Shown piece after piece: positions 33,797 to 42,841 of a stretch of DNA of 64,000 nt. Within the stretch, counting starts at the first letter, position 1; every line of letters starts with the position of its first letter. The stretch comes from Bacteroidota bacterium (GTDB lineage: Bacteria; Bacteroidota; Bacteroidia; Chitinophagales; Chitinophagaceae). The DNA is taken from assembly GCA_023386555.1 (NCBI GenBank), contig JAEWJK010000014.1:124001-188000 (forward strand), written 5' to 3'. The translations under genes and the position numbers were made by a program. Under the pieces are notes generated by a model. The model saw only the letters and a program-made list of their open reading frames with translations, was not told where the DNA came from and made no database searches.

Positions 33797-34782
33797 TATT
33801 CAATACTGTTCACAGCCAATCTTGCCATTCTCTCTACGTCCTGTTGCTCCATGCATTTAAAATGCCCCAACGGACATTTATTATAACCAATTTTGCTACA
33901 TGGCCTGCACCAAAGCTTTTCAATCTCAAATCTTGTTTCCTTGTCATGATAATCTCCGTAATAAGGGGTCATTCCAAAGGAAGGAACGGTATTACCCCAA
34001 ACAGAAACAATCGGCTTTTTAAATGCTGCGGCAATATGCATCAGCCCTGTATCATGTGTAACGATCACTTTTGCCTTTCGTACAAGATCTGCACTCTCGT
34101 TGAGATTGAACTTACCACAGGCATTGTAAATTTTTATATCATCAACCGCAGCAATTTCATCTCCTGCTGTTTTGTCTTCCGGTCCACCTAATAATATGAT
34201 CGGATGATTGACTTTACTGCACAACTCTTTCAACTTGTGTATCGGAAGTTTCTTGGTATTGTGTGCAGCACCGATCACCACACCAATATATCCGAACTGA
34301 TGAGAGGTTGGAATATCCTCTGTCTTTACTTCATCTTTTGCAGGAATAAAATAATCCAAACCTTCTCCATCATTCTTCACACCAAATGATTTTACAGTAA
34401 CTAAATAACGATCAACAATATGCACTCTCGGAAGTATGTTGATGCGTAAAGCCGTCCTCAGCCATTTGTGCATATTCAGCTTATTGAATGAATAGCTTTT
34501 TACTTTCAATGCTCTTTTTATCCTGAGTGTTCTAAGGTTATGATGAAGATCTATGACATAATCGTAATTCTCCTGCTGCAATTCGTGGATCATCAGTTCG
34601 AAGCTGTGTTCCAGCAGCATTACTTTATCTACGTACGGATTGTGTTCAACAATGGATCTGAAGTTTTGCTTAGTAAGAAAATGAACTTCAGCATCCGGCA
34701 CCTGCTGTTTTAAACAACGAATGACAGGTGTGGTAAGGACGATATCTCCAATAGAGGAAAAACGGATGATGAGAAACTTCAT
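33793..34782 (-). CDS. glycosyltransferase family 9 (heptosyltransferase-like)
   Basis: A 329-residue GT-B transferase from the ATG at 34782 (MKFLIIRFSSIGDIVLTTPVI); a GTG-initiated frame from 34800 is less likely. ADP-heptose:LPS heptosyltransferase family marks are the RFSSIGDIVLT start, the DYVIDLHHNLRT strand, IILLGGPEDKTAGDEI and the C-terminal THDTGLMHIAAAFKKPIVSVWG donor motif. It is likely to act in lipopolysaccharide core synthesis on the cytoplasmic side. An atypical Cys-rich tail (LWCRPCSKIGYNKCPLGHFKC) follows, known in many GT9 proteins. Confidence 0.92.
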   Translation of the reverse strand: MKFLIIRFSSIGDIVLTTPVIRCLKQQVPDAEVHFLTKQNFRSIVEHNPYVDKVMLLEHSFELMIHELQQENYDYVIDLHHNLRTLRIKRALKVKSYSFNKLNMHKWLRTALRINILPRVHIVDRYLVTVKSFGVKNDGEGLDYFIPAKDEVKTEDIPTSHQFGYIGVVIGAAHNTKKLPIHKLKELCSKVNHPIILLGGPEDKTAGDEIAAVDDIKIYNACGKFNLNESADLVRKAKVIVTHDTGLMHIAAAFKKPIVSVWGNTVPSFGMTPYYGDYHDKETRFEIEKLWCRPCSKIGYNKCPLGHFKCMEQQDVERMARLAVNSIEY

Positions 34783-34796
34783 TGCACTAATATGTA

Positions 34797-34852
34797 ACAC
34801 GAATTAAGAAACACGAATTACACTAATTAATACGAATTATTCGAATTAAATT
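34797..34852 (+). repeat. ACACGAATTA word repeat
   Basis: About five imperfect units: ACACGAATTAAGAA, ACACGAATTACACTAATTAA, TACGAATTATTCGAATTAAA. It lies directly upstream of the GT9 start, between it and the MFS gene. Confidence 0.75.
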
Positions 34853-34878
34853 ATAGCGAAGGTGTTTGAACTTTTACA

Positions 34879-36135
34879 CTACGGCATTGCCTCTTCCACT
34901 TCTACATAGTTCAGGTCTTTATGAAAAGTTTCTTCAGTGAAGTAAGCTGCGATCAATGTAACAGTCATAACAATAATTCCTACTACAATTCCACTTTGCA
35001 CCAATCCCCAACCCCAGCTTTTCTGAAATACATCTACGAATAATAAATTGATCAAAGGCAAAGCACCACGGACCATGTTTGGAATAGTGGTGGCTGCAGT
35101 AGCTCTCAGGTTTGTTCCAAACTGTTCTGCCCCCATCGTTACAAATATTGCCCAGAAGCCTGTGCTGAATCCAAGCAATGCACAGATAAAATACATCCTA
35201 GTATCGCTGTTATTCAATGGAGAGAAGAATAGAATTCCTGCAATAATGCAAAGACCATAATAGAGATATAAGGCTTTCTTTCTGCTTTTAAATTTCTGGC
35301 TAATAAAGCCAATTAAAATATCGCCAATGGCAATTGCAGCATACGCATACATAATTGCTTTACCTGAGATGATACTGTTCTCACCATAAAATTCAGTAGC
35401 AAAACGATTGCTGAGATTCACTAACACACCTATGACATACCAGGTTGGCAATCCAATTAGAATAGCAAGCATGTACTTTTTAAATCTCGAAGCATTATTG
35501 AAGAACATGAGAATATTTCCTCTTGAAACATTGCTGTGTTTGACTTCTTTGAACATGCCACTTTCAGCAACACCAATTCGTAAAATCAATAGACCAATTC
35601 CTAATGCACCACCAATCTTATAACACAGTCTCCAGTCTTGCGTAAAGTCGTAAACAAAATATGCAGCTACGGCACCAAATAAACCAATGCCTGCTACCAT
35701 TGAAGTTCCAAGTCCACGTTTATTTTTTGGAAGCAACTCACTCACTAAAGTAATTCCGGCACCAAGTTCTCCGGCAAGACCAATTCCTGCAGCAAATCTT
35801 GCCCAGGCATACTGATCAACTGTTTGTACATAACCCGTAATGAAGTTGGCAACAGAATAAATGAGAATGGAGCCGAAAAGCACACTCAATCTTCCTTTTT
35901 TATCACCCATAATACCCCAAAGAATTCCACCAATCAGCAGGCCGATCATTTGCCAGTTGATGATCTTTGTACTAGCAACGATAACAGCATCTTTATTAGA
36001 AAGATCAACACCAATGCCTGCAAGACTTGGCTCTCTTACAATCGTAAAAAGAAGGAGGTCATAAATGTCTACAAAATACCCCAAAGCACCTACAATAACA
36101 GGCACAGAAAGAATACCATATTGTTTCTGGTTCAT
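34879..36135 (-). CDS. major facilitator superfamily transporter
   Basis: A 418-residue MFS permease from the ATG at 36135 (MNQKQYGILSVPVIVG); the longer frame to 36150 begins with a TTG. About twelve hydrophobic helices are present. The loop 2-3 signature appears as GILWGIMGDKKGRLSVLFGS, and the conserved acidic/arginine RFAAGIGLAGELGAGITLVSEL helix 4 resembles metabolite:H+ symporters (sugar or carboxylate type). The substrate cannot be read from sequence. It is followed on the same strand by the GT9 gene, which has its own start region. Confidence 0.9.
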   Translation of the reverse strand: MNQKQYGILSVPVIVGALGYFVDIYDLLLFTIVREPSLAGIGVDLSNKDAVIVASTKIINWQMIGLLIGGILWGIMGDKKGRLSVLFGSILIYSVANFITGYVQTVDQYAWARFAAGIGLAGELGAGITLVSELLPKNKRGLGTSMVAGIGLFGAVAAYFVYDFTQDWRLCYKIGGALGIGLLILRIGVAESGMFKEVKHSNVSRGNILMFFNNASRFKKYMLAILIGLPTWYVIGVLVNLSNRFATEFYGENSIISGKAIMYAYAAIAIGDILIGFISQKFKSRKKALYLYYGLCIIAGILFFSPLNNSDTRMYFICALLGFSTGFWAIFVTMGAEQFGTNLRATAATTIPNMVRGALPLINLLFVDVFQKSWGWGLVQSGIVVGIIVMTVTLIAAYFTEETFHKDLNYVEVEEAMP

Positions 36136-36186
36136 AAGCAGTAGTAGCAATCAAAGTTGTACTACAATGATAGTAAAAACAGAAGC

Positions 36187-37200
36187 TTAATCGCCTTTTT
36201 TCTCAAACTTATCTTCAATAGCATCTTCGATCTTATCGAATGTTTCTTCCACCACTTCTTTACCAATCTCAAGTGTTGGAGATTTCTTTTTACTGAAGAA
36301 CATTTTATAAACTACAGGAGCTGTAGTAACCAAAACAATAACAATGATGATGTATTCCAGTTTTGATTTCAGATCGAAACCAAACCAATCAAACATCCAC
36401 TTTTGCAGGAAGTGACCTGCTAAAATCAGGCTGCCCACCCATAAAAAACTACCAAGAATATTATAGTAAGCAAATTTCTTTTTATCCATTCCAACAATAC
36501 CTGCAATGATCGGAGCAAATGTTCTCACCATTGGTAAAAATCTTGCACCAATAATCGCAATACCACCATGTTTCTCATAAAATTCATGTGCCTGGTGCAG
36601 GTATTTTTGTTTGAATAACATCCTATCTTTCCAGGTGTACATAGAAGGGCCTACTTTTCTTCCGAACCAATAGCCAACAGTGTTTCCGATGATACCTGCA
36701 AAAGAGATCAACAAAATAAGAATGAGCAGATTCAGGTATTCGTTACCGACAGGATAAATAGTGTTCACTAGTTCATTGCTATAAATACCTGCAACAAACA
36801 ATAAAGAATCACCTGGTAAAAAAAAGCCGACAAATAATCCGGTTTCAGCAAATACTATGAATAAGATCAACCACAATCCACCATTCAAAATGTAGAACAT
36901 GGGGTTGAGAAGATCCTTCCATTCCCAATCTCTCTCAATGGTTACTTTTCCTTCTGAAGAAATATCTTTTACAGCCTGGTGTTTTTCATCATGACCATCA
37001 GCAGTAATAACCAAACTATCGCTTCCTGTTGTATTTATACTTACAGAGCCGGCTTCATCTGTGGTGTATTGTACCCCATTGATCGATACTTCTTTTTGTT
37101 TAAGCGGCTCATCATATTGATTTTGCAGAATAATGGTTTGCTGAGCAATTGATGAATATCCAATCAATAAAAAAATAAATACCGATACAAATTGTTTCAT
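36187..37200 (-). CDS. DedA-family membrane protein with an N-terminal secreted Ig-like domain
   Basis: A 337-residue protein from the ATG at 37200. A longer frame to 37254 would run through a perfect promoter box. Residues 1-19 are a signal peptide (MKQFVSVFIFLLIGYSSIAQ), 20 to about 90 a beta-sandwich-like domain (EVSINGVQYTTDEAGSVSI, the pattern of carboxypeptidase-regulatory-like domains), then about five helices of the DedA/SNARE-associated family (ETGLFVGFFLPGDSLLFVAG and GARFLPMVRTFAPIIAG). DedA proteins move undecaprenyl phosphate or phospholipids across the membrane. The N-terminal fusion is unusual. A highly charged tail ends the protein. Confidence 0.9.
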   Translation of the reverse strand: MKQFVSVFIFLLIGYSSIAQQTIILQNQYDEPLKQKEVSINGVQYTTDEAGSVSINTTGSDSLVITADGHDEKHQAVKDISSEGKVTIERDWEWKDLLNPMFYILNGGLWLILFIVFAETGLFVGFFLPGDSLLFVAGIYSNELVNTIYPVGNEYLNLLILILLISFAGIIGNTVGYWFGRKVGPSMYTWKDRMLFKQKYLHQAHEFYEKHGGIAIIGARFLPMVRTFAPIIAGIVGMDKKKFAYYNILGSFLWVGSLILAGHFLQKWMFDWFGFDLKSKLEYIIIVIVLVTTAPVVYKMFFSKKKSPTLEIGKEVVEETFDKIEDAIEDKFEKKGD

Positions 37201-37251
37201 GAAGCCTGGTTTGAAAAATCTCTCTACAAATTGAAAGCCTGAAAATTGCGG

Positions 37252-37259
37252 CAAATATA
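37252..37259 (-). promoter_or_regulatory. Bacteroidota -7 box for the DedA fusion gene
   Basis: Minus-strand TATATTTG, a perfect TAnnTTTG, 51 bases before the ATG at 37200. It decides against the longer open frame starting at 37254, which overlaps it. Confidence 0.6.
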
Positions 37260-37302
37260 AACGCTAATCCGGCTTCTGAATGATATACTCGTTATTACAC
37301 TG

Positions 37303-38535
37303 TTAATCTCCTAATTCGCCTTCCCACTTACTCACAACAGATGTGGCAAGTGCATTGCCCACTACGTTCGTGGCTGTTCTGAACATATCGCAGAAATGAT
37401 CAATTGGTAAGATTAAAGCCACACCTACCGGTGGAATGTCAAACATGGCACAAGTTGCTAACACCACGACCAATGAAGCTCTTGGCACACCTGCTATTCC
37501 TTTACTGGTCAGCATTAATACCAGTAACATGGTAAGCTGAGTGGTTATATCAAGATCAATTCCATAGGCTTGTGCAATAGCAAGACTGGCAAAGGTCATG
37601 TACATCATACTGCCATCAAGATTAAATGAGTAGCCTAATGGTAATACGAATGCTACGATCCTGTCTCTGCAACCAAACCTTTCCAATTCTTCTGTAAGTT
37701 TTGGGAAAACAGCTTCACTGCTTGTGGTGCTGAAAGCAATTAATAAAGGACCACTGATCCTTCGCATTAATTCTTTCATTCTTCCACGCAGAATAATAAA
37801 TCCTGCCAGTAATAAGATCATCCATAACAATCCGATGCCTATTAAGAAGTAAGAGAAATATCGAAGATAAAATTCAAAGATGCCTAAGCCTTTTGCCGCA
37901 ACAACAGCAGCGATAGCGCCAAATACACCAAGCGGAGCAAAATTCATCACATAATTCACCATCTTTAAAATGATATGCGAAGCTACTTCCAAAGCTTTGA
38001 TCAGTGGTTTTGCATAATCACCAATAGAGGCTGCTGCCACACCAAAGAATATAGAAAATACTACCAATTGAAGAATTTCATTAGTAGCCATTGCCTCTAT
38101 AAAACTTTTCGGAATGATGTGCTCAACAAAATTCTGCAGGGAGAATGAACTTGTTTTATTGGATATATCTTTCAGTCCTTCTGTATCCTGCATGGCAAGA
38201 TCTATGTATTTACCCGGCTCAAAATAATTTACGAGCACCATACCCAACAGTAAAGAAATTAGTGATGCTGTAATGAACCAGAGTATTGCTTTTCCACCAA
38301 CTCGTCCTACAGTTTTTAGATCACCCAGTTTGGCAATACCAACAACAAGCGTGGTAAATACTAACGGTGCAATGATCATCTGCACTAAACGAATAAAAAT
38401 GGTGCTGAGCAGTTTAATGTTTGTTGAAAAACTTTTGATAGTGGTTTCATTGGTTTCGGTATGAATGATATATCCAACCAAAACACCAAGTATCATTGCA
38501 ACAATGATAAAAAGAGTGAGCTTGTTTCCTTTCAT
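37303..38535 (-). CDS. dicarboxylate/amino acid:cation symporter (DAACS family)
   Basis: A 410-residue symporter of the glutamate/aspartate/C4-dicarboxylate family. The chosen ATG at 38535 gives MKGNKLTLFIIVAMILG. Family marks are helix-rich topology, the serine-rich hairpin (LLIAFSTTSSEAVFPKLTEEL), the NMDGT-like motif as FNLDGSMMYMTFASLAIAQ, SKGIAGVPRASLVVV hairpin 2 and DHFCDMFRTATNVVGNALAT (the conserved Asp and Arg region). It imports dicarboxylates or acidic amino acids with protons or sodium. The symbol gltP or dctA would be a guess. Confidence 0.93.
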   Translation of the reverse strand: MKGNKLTLFIIVAMILGVLVGYIIHTETNETTIKSFSTNIKLLSTIFIRLVQMIIAPLVFTTLVVGIAKLGDLKTVGRVGGKAILWFITASLISLLLGMVLVNYFEPGKYIDLAMQDTEGLKDISNKTSSFSLQNFVEHIIPKSFIEAMATNEILQLVVFSIFFGVAAASIGDYAKPLIKALEVASHIILKMVNYVMNFAPLGVFGAIAAVVAAKGLGIFEFYLRYFSYFLIGIGLLWMILLLAGFIILRGRMKELMRRISGPLLIAFSTTSSEAVFPKLTEELERFGCRDRIVAFVLPLGYSFNLDGSMMYMTFASLAIAQAYGIDLDITTQLTMLLVLMLTSKGIAGVPRASLVVVLATCAMFDIPPVGVALILPIDHFCDMFRTATNVVGNALATSVVSKWEGELGD

Positions 38536-38702
38536 AAGCAAGAATAGTGGTCGAAAATCGGTTAAAAAAATCTCTTATGCAAAGTTTTAATAATGAACAA
38601 CAGATCAGTCGTGAACAACCGGTGGTAAAACTTTTCGCTCTCTTTCGTATAAAACTGTATTTTTCAAGCTGATTATTCTCAACTGAAAGCCAAACTGCCT
38701 GC

Positions 38703-40172
38703 ATGACTGAACAACAATCCTCTTTCAAACAATCTTTAGGACTGTTAGATGCTACTATGATCGTTGCCGGATCAATGATCGGCTCTGGGATTTTTATTGT
38801 TAGTGCAGATATTGCCCGAAATGTTGGAAGTCCAGACTGGCTGATTGTTGTATGGCTCATTACAGGTTTCATGACCTTAACAGCAGCATTAAGTTACGGT
38901 GAGTTGAGTGGCATGTTTCCAAAAGCCGGCGGACAATATGTTTACCTGAAAGAAGCGTACAATCCACTAATTGGTTTTTTATACGGCTGGAGTTTTTTTG
39001 CTGTGATACAAACAGCCACAATCGCTGCCGTAGCAGTTGCGTTTTCTAAATTCACAGGTCATTTCTTTCCAGTATTTGATCTCATTGATGCAACCAAAGA
39101 ACCTGGTCATCCAAATATTATCTTCAATGCAGGCTTTTTTAGTTTTCAATATGCACATCTCTTATCAATTGCATTGATCTTGTTACTCACTTATGTAAAT
39201 ACAAGAGGTGTTAAAGAAGGAAAGCTTATTCAAACGACTTTCACTATAGCTAAACTTTCTGCTTTATTTGGTTTGATCATCTTCGGTTTTTTATTAGCAT
39301 CTGGTGAAGGCTGGAATGCAAACTGGGCTGATGGGTGGACGATGAAAAACTTGTTGCCCACGGATGGCTCAGGCGTAACCGTTTCAGAAGTTGTTGGCCT
39401 GGGTGTATTAAGTGCTATTGCAGCATCGATGGTAGGTTCCATTTTCAGCAGCGATGCCTGGAACAATGTAACCTTCATTGCAGGTGAAATCAAAAATCCG
39501 AAAAGAAATATTGGTCTGAGTTTATTTCTCGGGACACTCATCGTTACACTCATTTATGTTACAGCCAACCTGATGTACACTTATGTGTTACCAATGGAAG
39601 ATATTGCCACAGCACCGAGAGATCGTGTGGCTACTGCAGTATCACAAGCTGTTTTTGGTGGAACGATCGGTGCAGGCATTATTGCAGCATTGATCATGGT
39701 ATCAACGTTTGGTTGTAACAACGGATTGATCTTAGCCGGTGCAAGAGTATATTATACCATGGCTAAAGATGGTCTTTTTTTCAAGAGCACAGGAACACTG
39801 AATAAAAATTCAGTTCCAGGATATGCGTTATGGGTACAGGCTATTGTTTGCTGCCTTTGGGCAATCAGTGGTAGATATGGTGATCTTTTAGATATGATCT
39901 CCTTCGTAGTGGTTGGATTTTACATGCTCACCATCGCTGGCATTTTTATTCTCAGGAAAAAAAGGCCGGATGCCGACAGGCCATACAAAGCTTTTGGATA
40001 TCCTGTATTACCAATCTTATACATCATTATGGGACTTGCATTTTGTATTCTTCTCATAATGTATAAAACAAAATTTACGTGGCCGGGACTTGCAATAACG
40101 CTGATAGGAATTCCTATTTATTATATTGCGGTCTCGAAATCAAAAACTGTAACTAACCAAACCAAACAATAA
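38703..40172 (+). CDS. APC-family amino acid permease
   Basis: A 489-residue amino acid/polyamine/organocation permease with about twelve helices. The first helix carries MIVAGSMIGSGIFIVSADI, the glycine-rich substrate loop of the family, and the sixth has SSDAWNNVTFIAGEIKNPKRNIG, the consensus amphipathic region. It resembles the LAT/YfnA-like branch. The second permease follows after 7 bases, so the two are probably co-transcribed. Substrate unknown. Confidence 0.92.
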   Translation: MTEQQSSFKQSLGLLDATMIVAGSMIGSGIFIVSADIARNVGSPDWLIVVWLITGFMTLTAALSYGELSGMFPKAGGQYVYLKEAYNPLIGFLYGWSFFAVIQTATIAAVAVAFSKFTGHFFPVFDLIDATKEPGHPNIIFNAGFFSFQYAHLLSIALILLLTYVNTRGVKEGKLIQTTFTIAKLSALFGLIIFGFLLASGEGWNANWADGWTMKNLLPTDGSGVTVSEVVGLGVLSAIAASMVGSIFSSDAWNNVTFIAGEIKNPKRNIGLSLFLGTLIVTLIYVTANLMYTYVLPMEDIATAPRDRVATAVSQAVFGGTIGAGIIAALIMVSTFGCNNGLILAGARVYYTMAKDGLFFKSTGTLNKNSVPGYALWVQAIVCCLWAISGRYGDLLDMISFVVVGFYMLTIAGIFILRKKRPDADRPYKAFGYPVLPILYIIMGLAFCILLIMYKTKFTWPGLAITLIGIPIYYIAVSKSKTVTNQTKQ

Positions 40173-40179
40173 AACTGTT

Positions 40180-41733
40180 ATGAGTTTATTCGCAAGAAAA
40201 CCCCTTGACCAGATATTGGCACAAGCTGCCGATAACGAGAAGGGTCTTAAACGTACCCTTGGTGCCACCAATCTTGTGGCTTTAGGTATCGGAGCCATTA
40301 TCGGTGCAGGATTATTTGTAAGAACAGCTGCTGCTGCCGGACAAGCTGCAGGACCAGCAGTTACTATTTCATTTATCATCGCTGCCATCGGTTGTGCTTT
40401 TGCCGGTCTTTGTTATGCAGAATTTGCTTCAATGATCCCAATTGCAGGAAGTGCTTATGCTTATTCTTATGTAACCATGGGTGAAATGATAGCATGGGTA
40501 ATTGGATGGGCTTTAATTATGGAATATGCACTGGGTGCTGCTACTGTTTCTATTGCATGGAGTGAATACTTAAACAAGCTGATGGAGGAGGTCTTTGGAA
40601 GCGGCATTCCGTATGAATGGTGTCACTCTCCTTTTGAGAGTTTCACCGATGCGTCAGGAATTACTCATCAAGGTATCATGAATGCTCCTGCCCTCATTAT
40701 TTTATTATTATTGACATTATTATTGATCAAAGGGACACAGGAAAGTGCCTGGGTAAATGCGATAATCGTTGTTATTAAAGTTGCGATTGTAATATTATTT
40801 ATTGCCATCGGATGGCAATTCATCAATCCTGATAATCATACTCCTTACATGATTCCGGAAGGAACTCCACCTGTTACTGATGCTGCCGGAAAAGTGCTAA
40901 CCACTTACGACGGTATTTTTGAATGGGGCTGGGGTGGTGTACTTGGTGGTGCTGCCATTGTATTCTTTGCCTTCATTGGTTTTGATGCCGTATCAACTGC
41001 TGCACAGGAAGCAAAGAATCCTAAAAGAGATATGCCAATCGGAATTCTTGGTTCTTTAGTCGTGTGTACCATCCTTTATATTCTATTTGGACATGTATTA
41101 ACTGGTGTAGCTCCGTGGACAGATTTTGTTGATCCTACGAAAGGACAGGAAGCTTCTGTTGCCTACGCCATCTCAACTTACATGACAGGTTATGAATGGT
41201 TATCTACTGCTGTTACTGTTGCGATTCTTGCAGGTTTCTCATCAGTAATTCTTGTGATGCTAATGGGCCAGAGCCGTATCTTCTATACCATGAGTAATGA
41301 TGGATTGATACCAAAAGCTTTTGGTGCTATCCATCCTAAATACAAAACTCCATACAAAGCCAACTGGATATTATTTGTTTTTGTTGGATTATTCGCTGCT
41401 TTTGTTCCAGGTCATGTGGCTGGCGATCTTACCAGCTTCGGAACCTTATTCGCCTTTGTTTTAGTGAGTGCAGGTGTGTGGATCATGCGTAAAAAAGCAC
41501 CAAACATGGAAAGACCATTTAAAACTCCGGCTTATAAACTGGTATCTATACTTGGTGTTGTGATCTGTAGCGGTATGATCGTAGCCATCGACAGCAGAAC
41601 ATTACAGTTTGCAGCCATCTGGATGATCATCGGTTTGATTGTTTACTTCCTTTATAGTCGTAAACACAGTAAACTAAGATCAACCCCGGCAGATATATTA
41701 CCAACTGCCGATGATTTCCAGGCAAGAAAATAA
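40180..41733 (+). CDS. APC-family amino acid permease (cationic amino acid transporter-like)
   Basis: A 517-residue permease with the CAT-type start RTLGATNLVALGIGAIIGAGLFVRTA and the family block FFAFIGFDAVSTAAQEAKNPKRDMPIGI. About twelve to fourteen helices are present; the long periplasmic loop between helices (INPDNHTPYMIPEG onward) is normal for this group. It is only distantly related to the upstream permease, so the pair is not a recent duplication. A strong terminator follows 7 bases after the stop, closing the two-gene unit. Confidence 0.93.
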   Translation: MSLFARKPLDQILAQAADNEKGLKRTLGATNLVALGIGAIIGAGLFVRTAAAAGQAAGPAVTISFIIAAIGCAFAGLCYAEFASMIPIAGSAYAYSYVTMGEMIAWVIGWALIMEYALGAATVSIAWSEYLNKLMEEVFGSGIPYEWCHSPFESFTDASGITHQGIMNAPALIILLLLTLLLIKGTQESAWVNAIIVVIKVAIVILFIAIGWQFINPDNHTPYMIPEGTPPVTDAAGKVLTTYDGIFEWGWGGVLGGAAIVFFAFIGFDAVSTAAQEAKNPKRDMPIGILGSLVVCTILYILFGHVLTGVAPWTDFVDPTKGQEASVAYAISTYMTGYEWLSTAVTVAILAGFSSVILVMLMGQSRIFYTMSNDGLIPKAFGAIHPKYKTPYKANWILFVFVGLFAAFVPGHVAGDLTSFGTLFAFVLVSAGVWIMRKKAPNMERPFKTPAYKLVSILGVVICSGMIVAIDSRTLQFAAIWMIIGLIVYFLYSRKHSKLRSTPADILPTADDFQARK

Positions 41734-41740
41734 TAAAAAG

Positions 41741-41770
41741 AAAATCCCGCTAATTACAGCGGGATTTTTT
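41741..41770 (+). terminator. intrinsic terminator after the APC permease pair
   Basis: Perfect 10-bp stem AAAATCCCGC / GCGGGATTTT, 8-base loop TAATTACA, T run to 41770. Confidence 0.92.
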
Positions 41771-41810
41771 GTTATAGGCTGTTACTGCTAAATTTGCGAC
41801 CTGTGATAGC

Positions 41811-41884
41811 ACACGGATGACACAGATTAAATGGATTAACGCCGATCTGTGAAAATCAATCCGATCCGTGTCATCCGTGTTCCT
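41811..41884. repeat. inverted repeat with ACACGGATGACAC arms
   Basis: ACACGGATGACAC (41811-41823) and GTGTCATCCGTGT (41868-41880) are perfect 13-bp inverted arms. The pairing extends outward (GATAG / CTATC) and inward (AGATT / AATCC, imperfect). It is a different word from the interspersed A/B arm that follows directly. Confidence 0.9.
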
Positions 41885-41890
41885 ATCAAG

Positions 41891-41930
41891 CTCAATAAAG
41901 TTCTGAACGATGAAGTGAGTGACACAACAG
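41891..41930 (+). repeat. interspersed repeat arm, variant A
   Basis: AATAAAGTTCTGAACGATGA followed by AGTGAGTGACACAAC: an A arm with GTACA altered to GATGA. It lies between the inverted repeat above and yebC. Confidence 0.85.
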
Positions 41931-41994
41931 ACGATGCCTGAAGTACAAAAGCCGGTGCAATAAATTATATAACATCAAAGCTGAAATTTGATTC

Positions 41995-42717
41995 ATGGGA
42001 AGAATATTTGAAGTTAGAAAAGCCACCATGTTTGCCAGGTGGGATAGAATGGCAAAACAATTCACCCGTATTGGTAGAGAAATAGCCATTGCTGTAAAAG
42101 CTGGTGGACCTGATCCTGCAACAAATCCGGCTTTACGTCGCTGTTTTCAGAATGCGAAGGCTGTGAATATGCCTAAGGATCGTGTGGAAGCTGCTATTAA
42201 AAGAGCACAGGGTAAAGACACAGAGAATTTTGAAGAGATCTTATACGAAGGTTACGGTCCACATGGTGTGGCTTTACTTGTAGAGACAGCAACAGACAAC
42301 CATGTAAGAACGGTTGCCAATGTAAAAGCTGCATTCAATAAAGGTGGTGGTACTTTGGGTAATAGCGGAAGTGTGAGTTTCCAGTTCAAGAAAATGGGTG
42401 TGTTTAAATTGAATCCTGAAGGATTAAGTGCAGAAGAATTAGAACTGGAATTAATTGATTTTGGGTTGGAGGAATTAGGTGAAGGCTCAGGTGAGAATGG
42501 AGAAAATATTCTTGTTGTTCGTTGTGGCTTTACCGATTTTGGTAATATGCAACATGCACTGGAAGAAAAAGGCATTACACCAATCAGTGCAGAATTAGAA
42601 TGGATACCTACTGTAACAGTTCCAGTAACAGATGAACAGGCAGAAGATATTTCTAAACTGATTGAACGTTTAGAACAGGATGATGATGTGAGTAAGGTTT
42701 TCCATAATATGGGATAA
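41995..42717 (+). CDS. yebC: YebC/PmpR family protein
   Basis: A 240-residue cytoplasmic protein of the YebC/PmpR family. Marks are the N-terminal RKATMFARWDRMAKQFTRIGREI (a shifted version of the usual KIFTKLGREI), ALRRCFQNAKAVNMPKDRVEAAIKRA, YEGYGPHGVALLVETATDNHVRTVANVK and the C-terminal LIERLEQDDDVSKVFHNM. Members act as DNA-binding regulators or, in more recent work, as ribosome-associated factors that relieve stalling. Length is normal. Single gene; a hairpin follows. Confidence 0.95.
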   Translation: MGRIFEVRKATMFARWDRMAKQFTRIGREIAIAVKAGGPDPATNPALRRCFQNAKAVNMPKDRVEAAIKRAQGKDTENFEEILYEGYGPHGVALLVETATDNHVRTVANVKAAFNKGGGTLGNSGSVSFQFKKMGVFKLNPEGLSAEELELELIDFGLEELGEGSGENGENILVVRCGFTDFGNMQHALEEKGITPISAELEWIPTVTVPVTDEQAEDISKLIERLEQDDDVSKVFHNMG

Positions 42718-42724
42718 AGAAAGA

Positions 42725-42768
42725 AGTACGAGGTACGATTTACGAAATACGAAATACGAAGTACGATC
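42725..42768 (+). repeat. TACGAAAT word repeat after yebC
   Basis: Five to six imperfect units of 7-9 bp built on TACGA (GTACGAGGTACGATTTACG then AAATACGAAATACGAAGTAC). Confidence 0.8.
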
Positions 42769-42769
42769 G

Positions 42770-42799
42770 AACGGCTCGAGGTTATGCTTCGAGCCGTTT
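42770..42799 (+). terminator. hairpin after yebC
   Basis: Perfect 10-bp stem AACGGCTCGA / TCGAGCCGTT with a 9-base loop; only three T follow, so it is a weak terminator. It is followed by an AGCTT-type word (GCTTGCAGCTTGTAGCTTAC, then AGCTTATGGC) to 42830. Confidence 0.6.
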
Positions 42800-42841
42800 G
42801 CTTGCAGCTTGTAGCTTACAGCTTATGGCTATCTTTACACC

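Noticed and set aside
37201..37254. Longer N-terminus of the DedA fusion protein
   Set aside because: It would put a perfect TAnnTTTG box inside the coding sequence and hide a clean signal peptide that begins at 37200.
38447..38872. 141-codon minus-strand frame over the start of the first APC permease
   Set aside because: It overlaps both the permease start and the symporter start, in antisense to conserved coding sequence.
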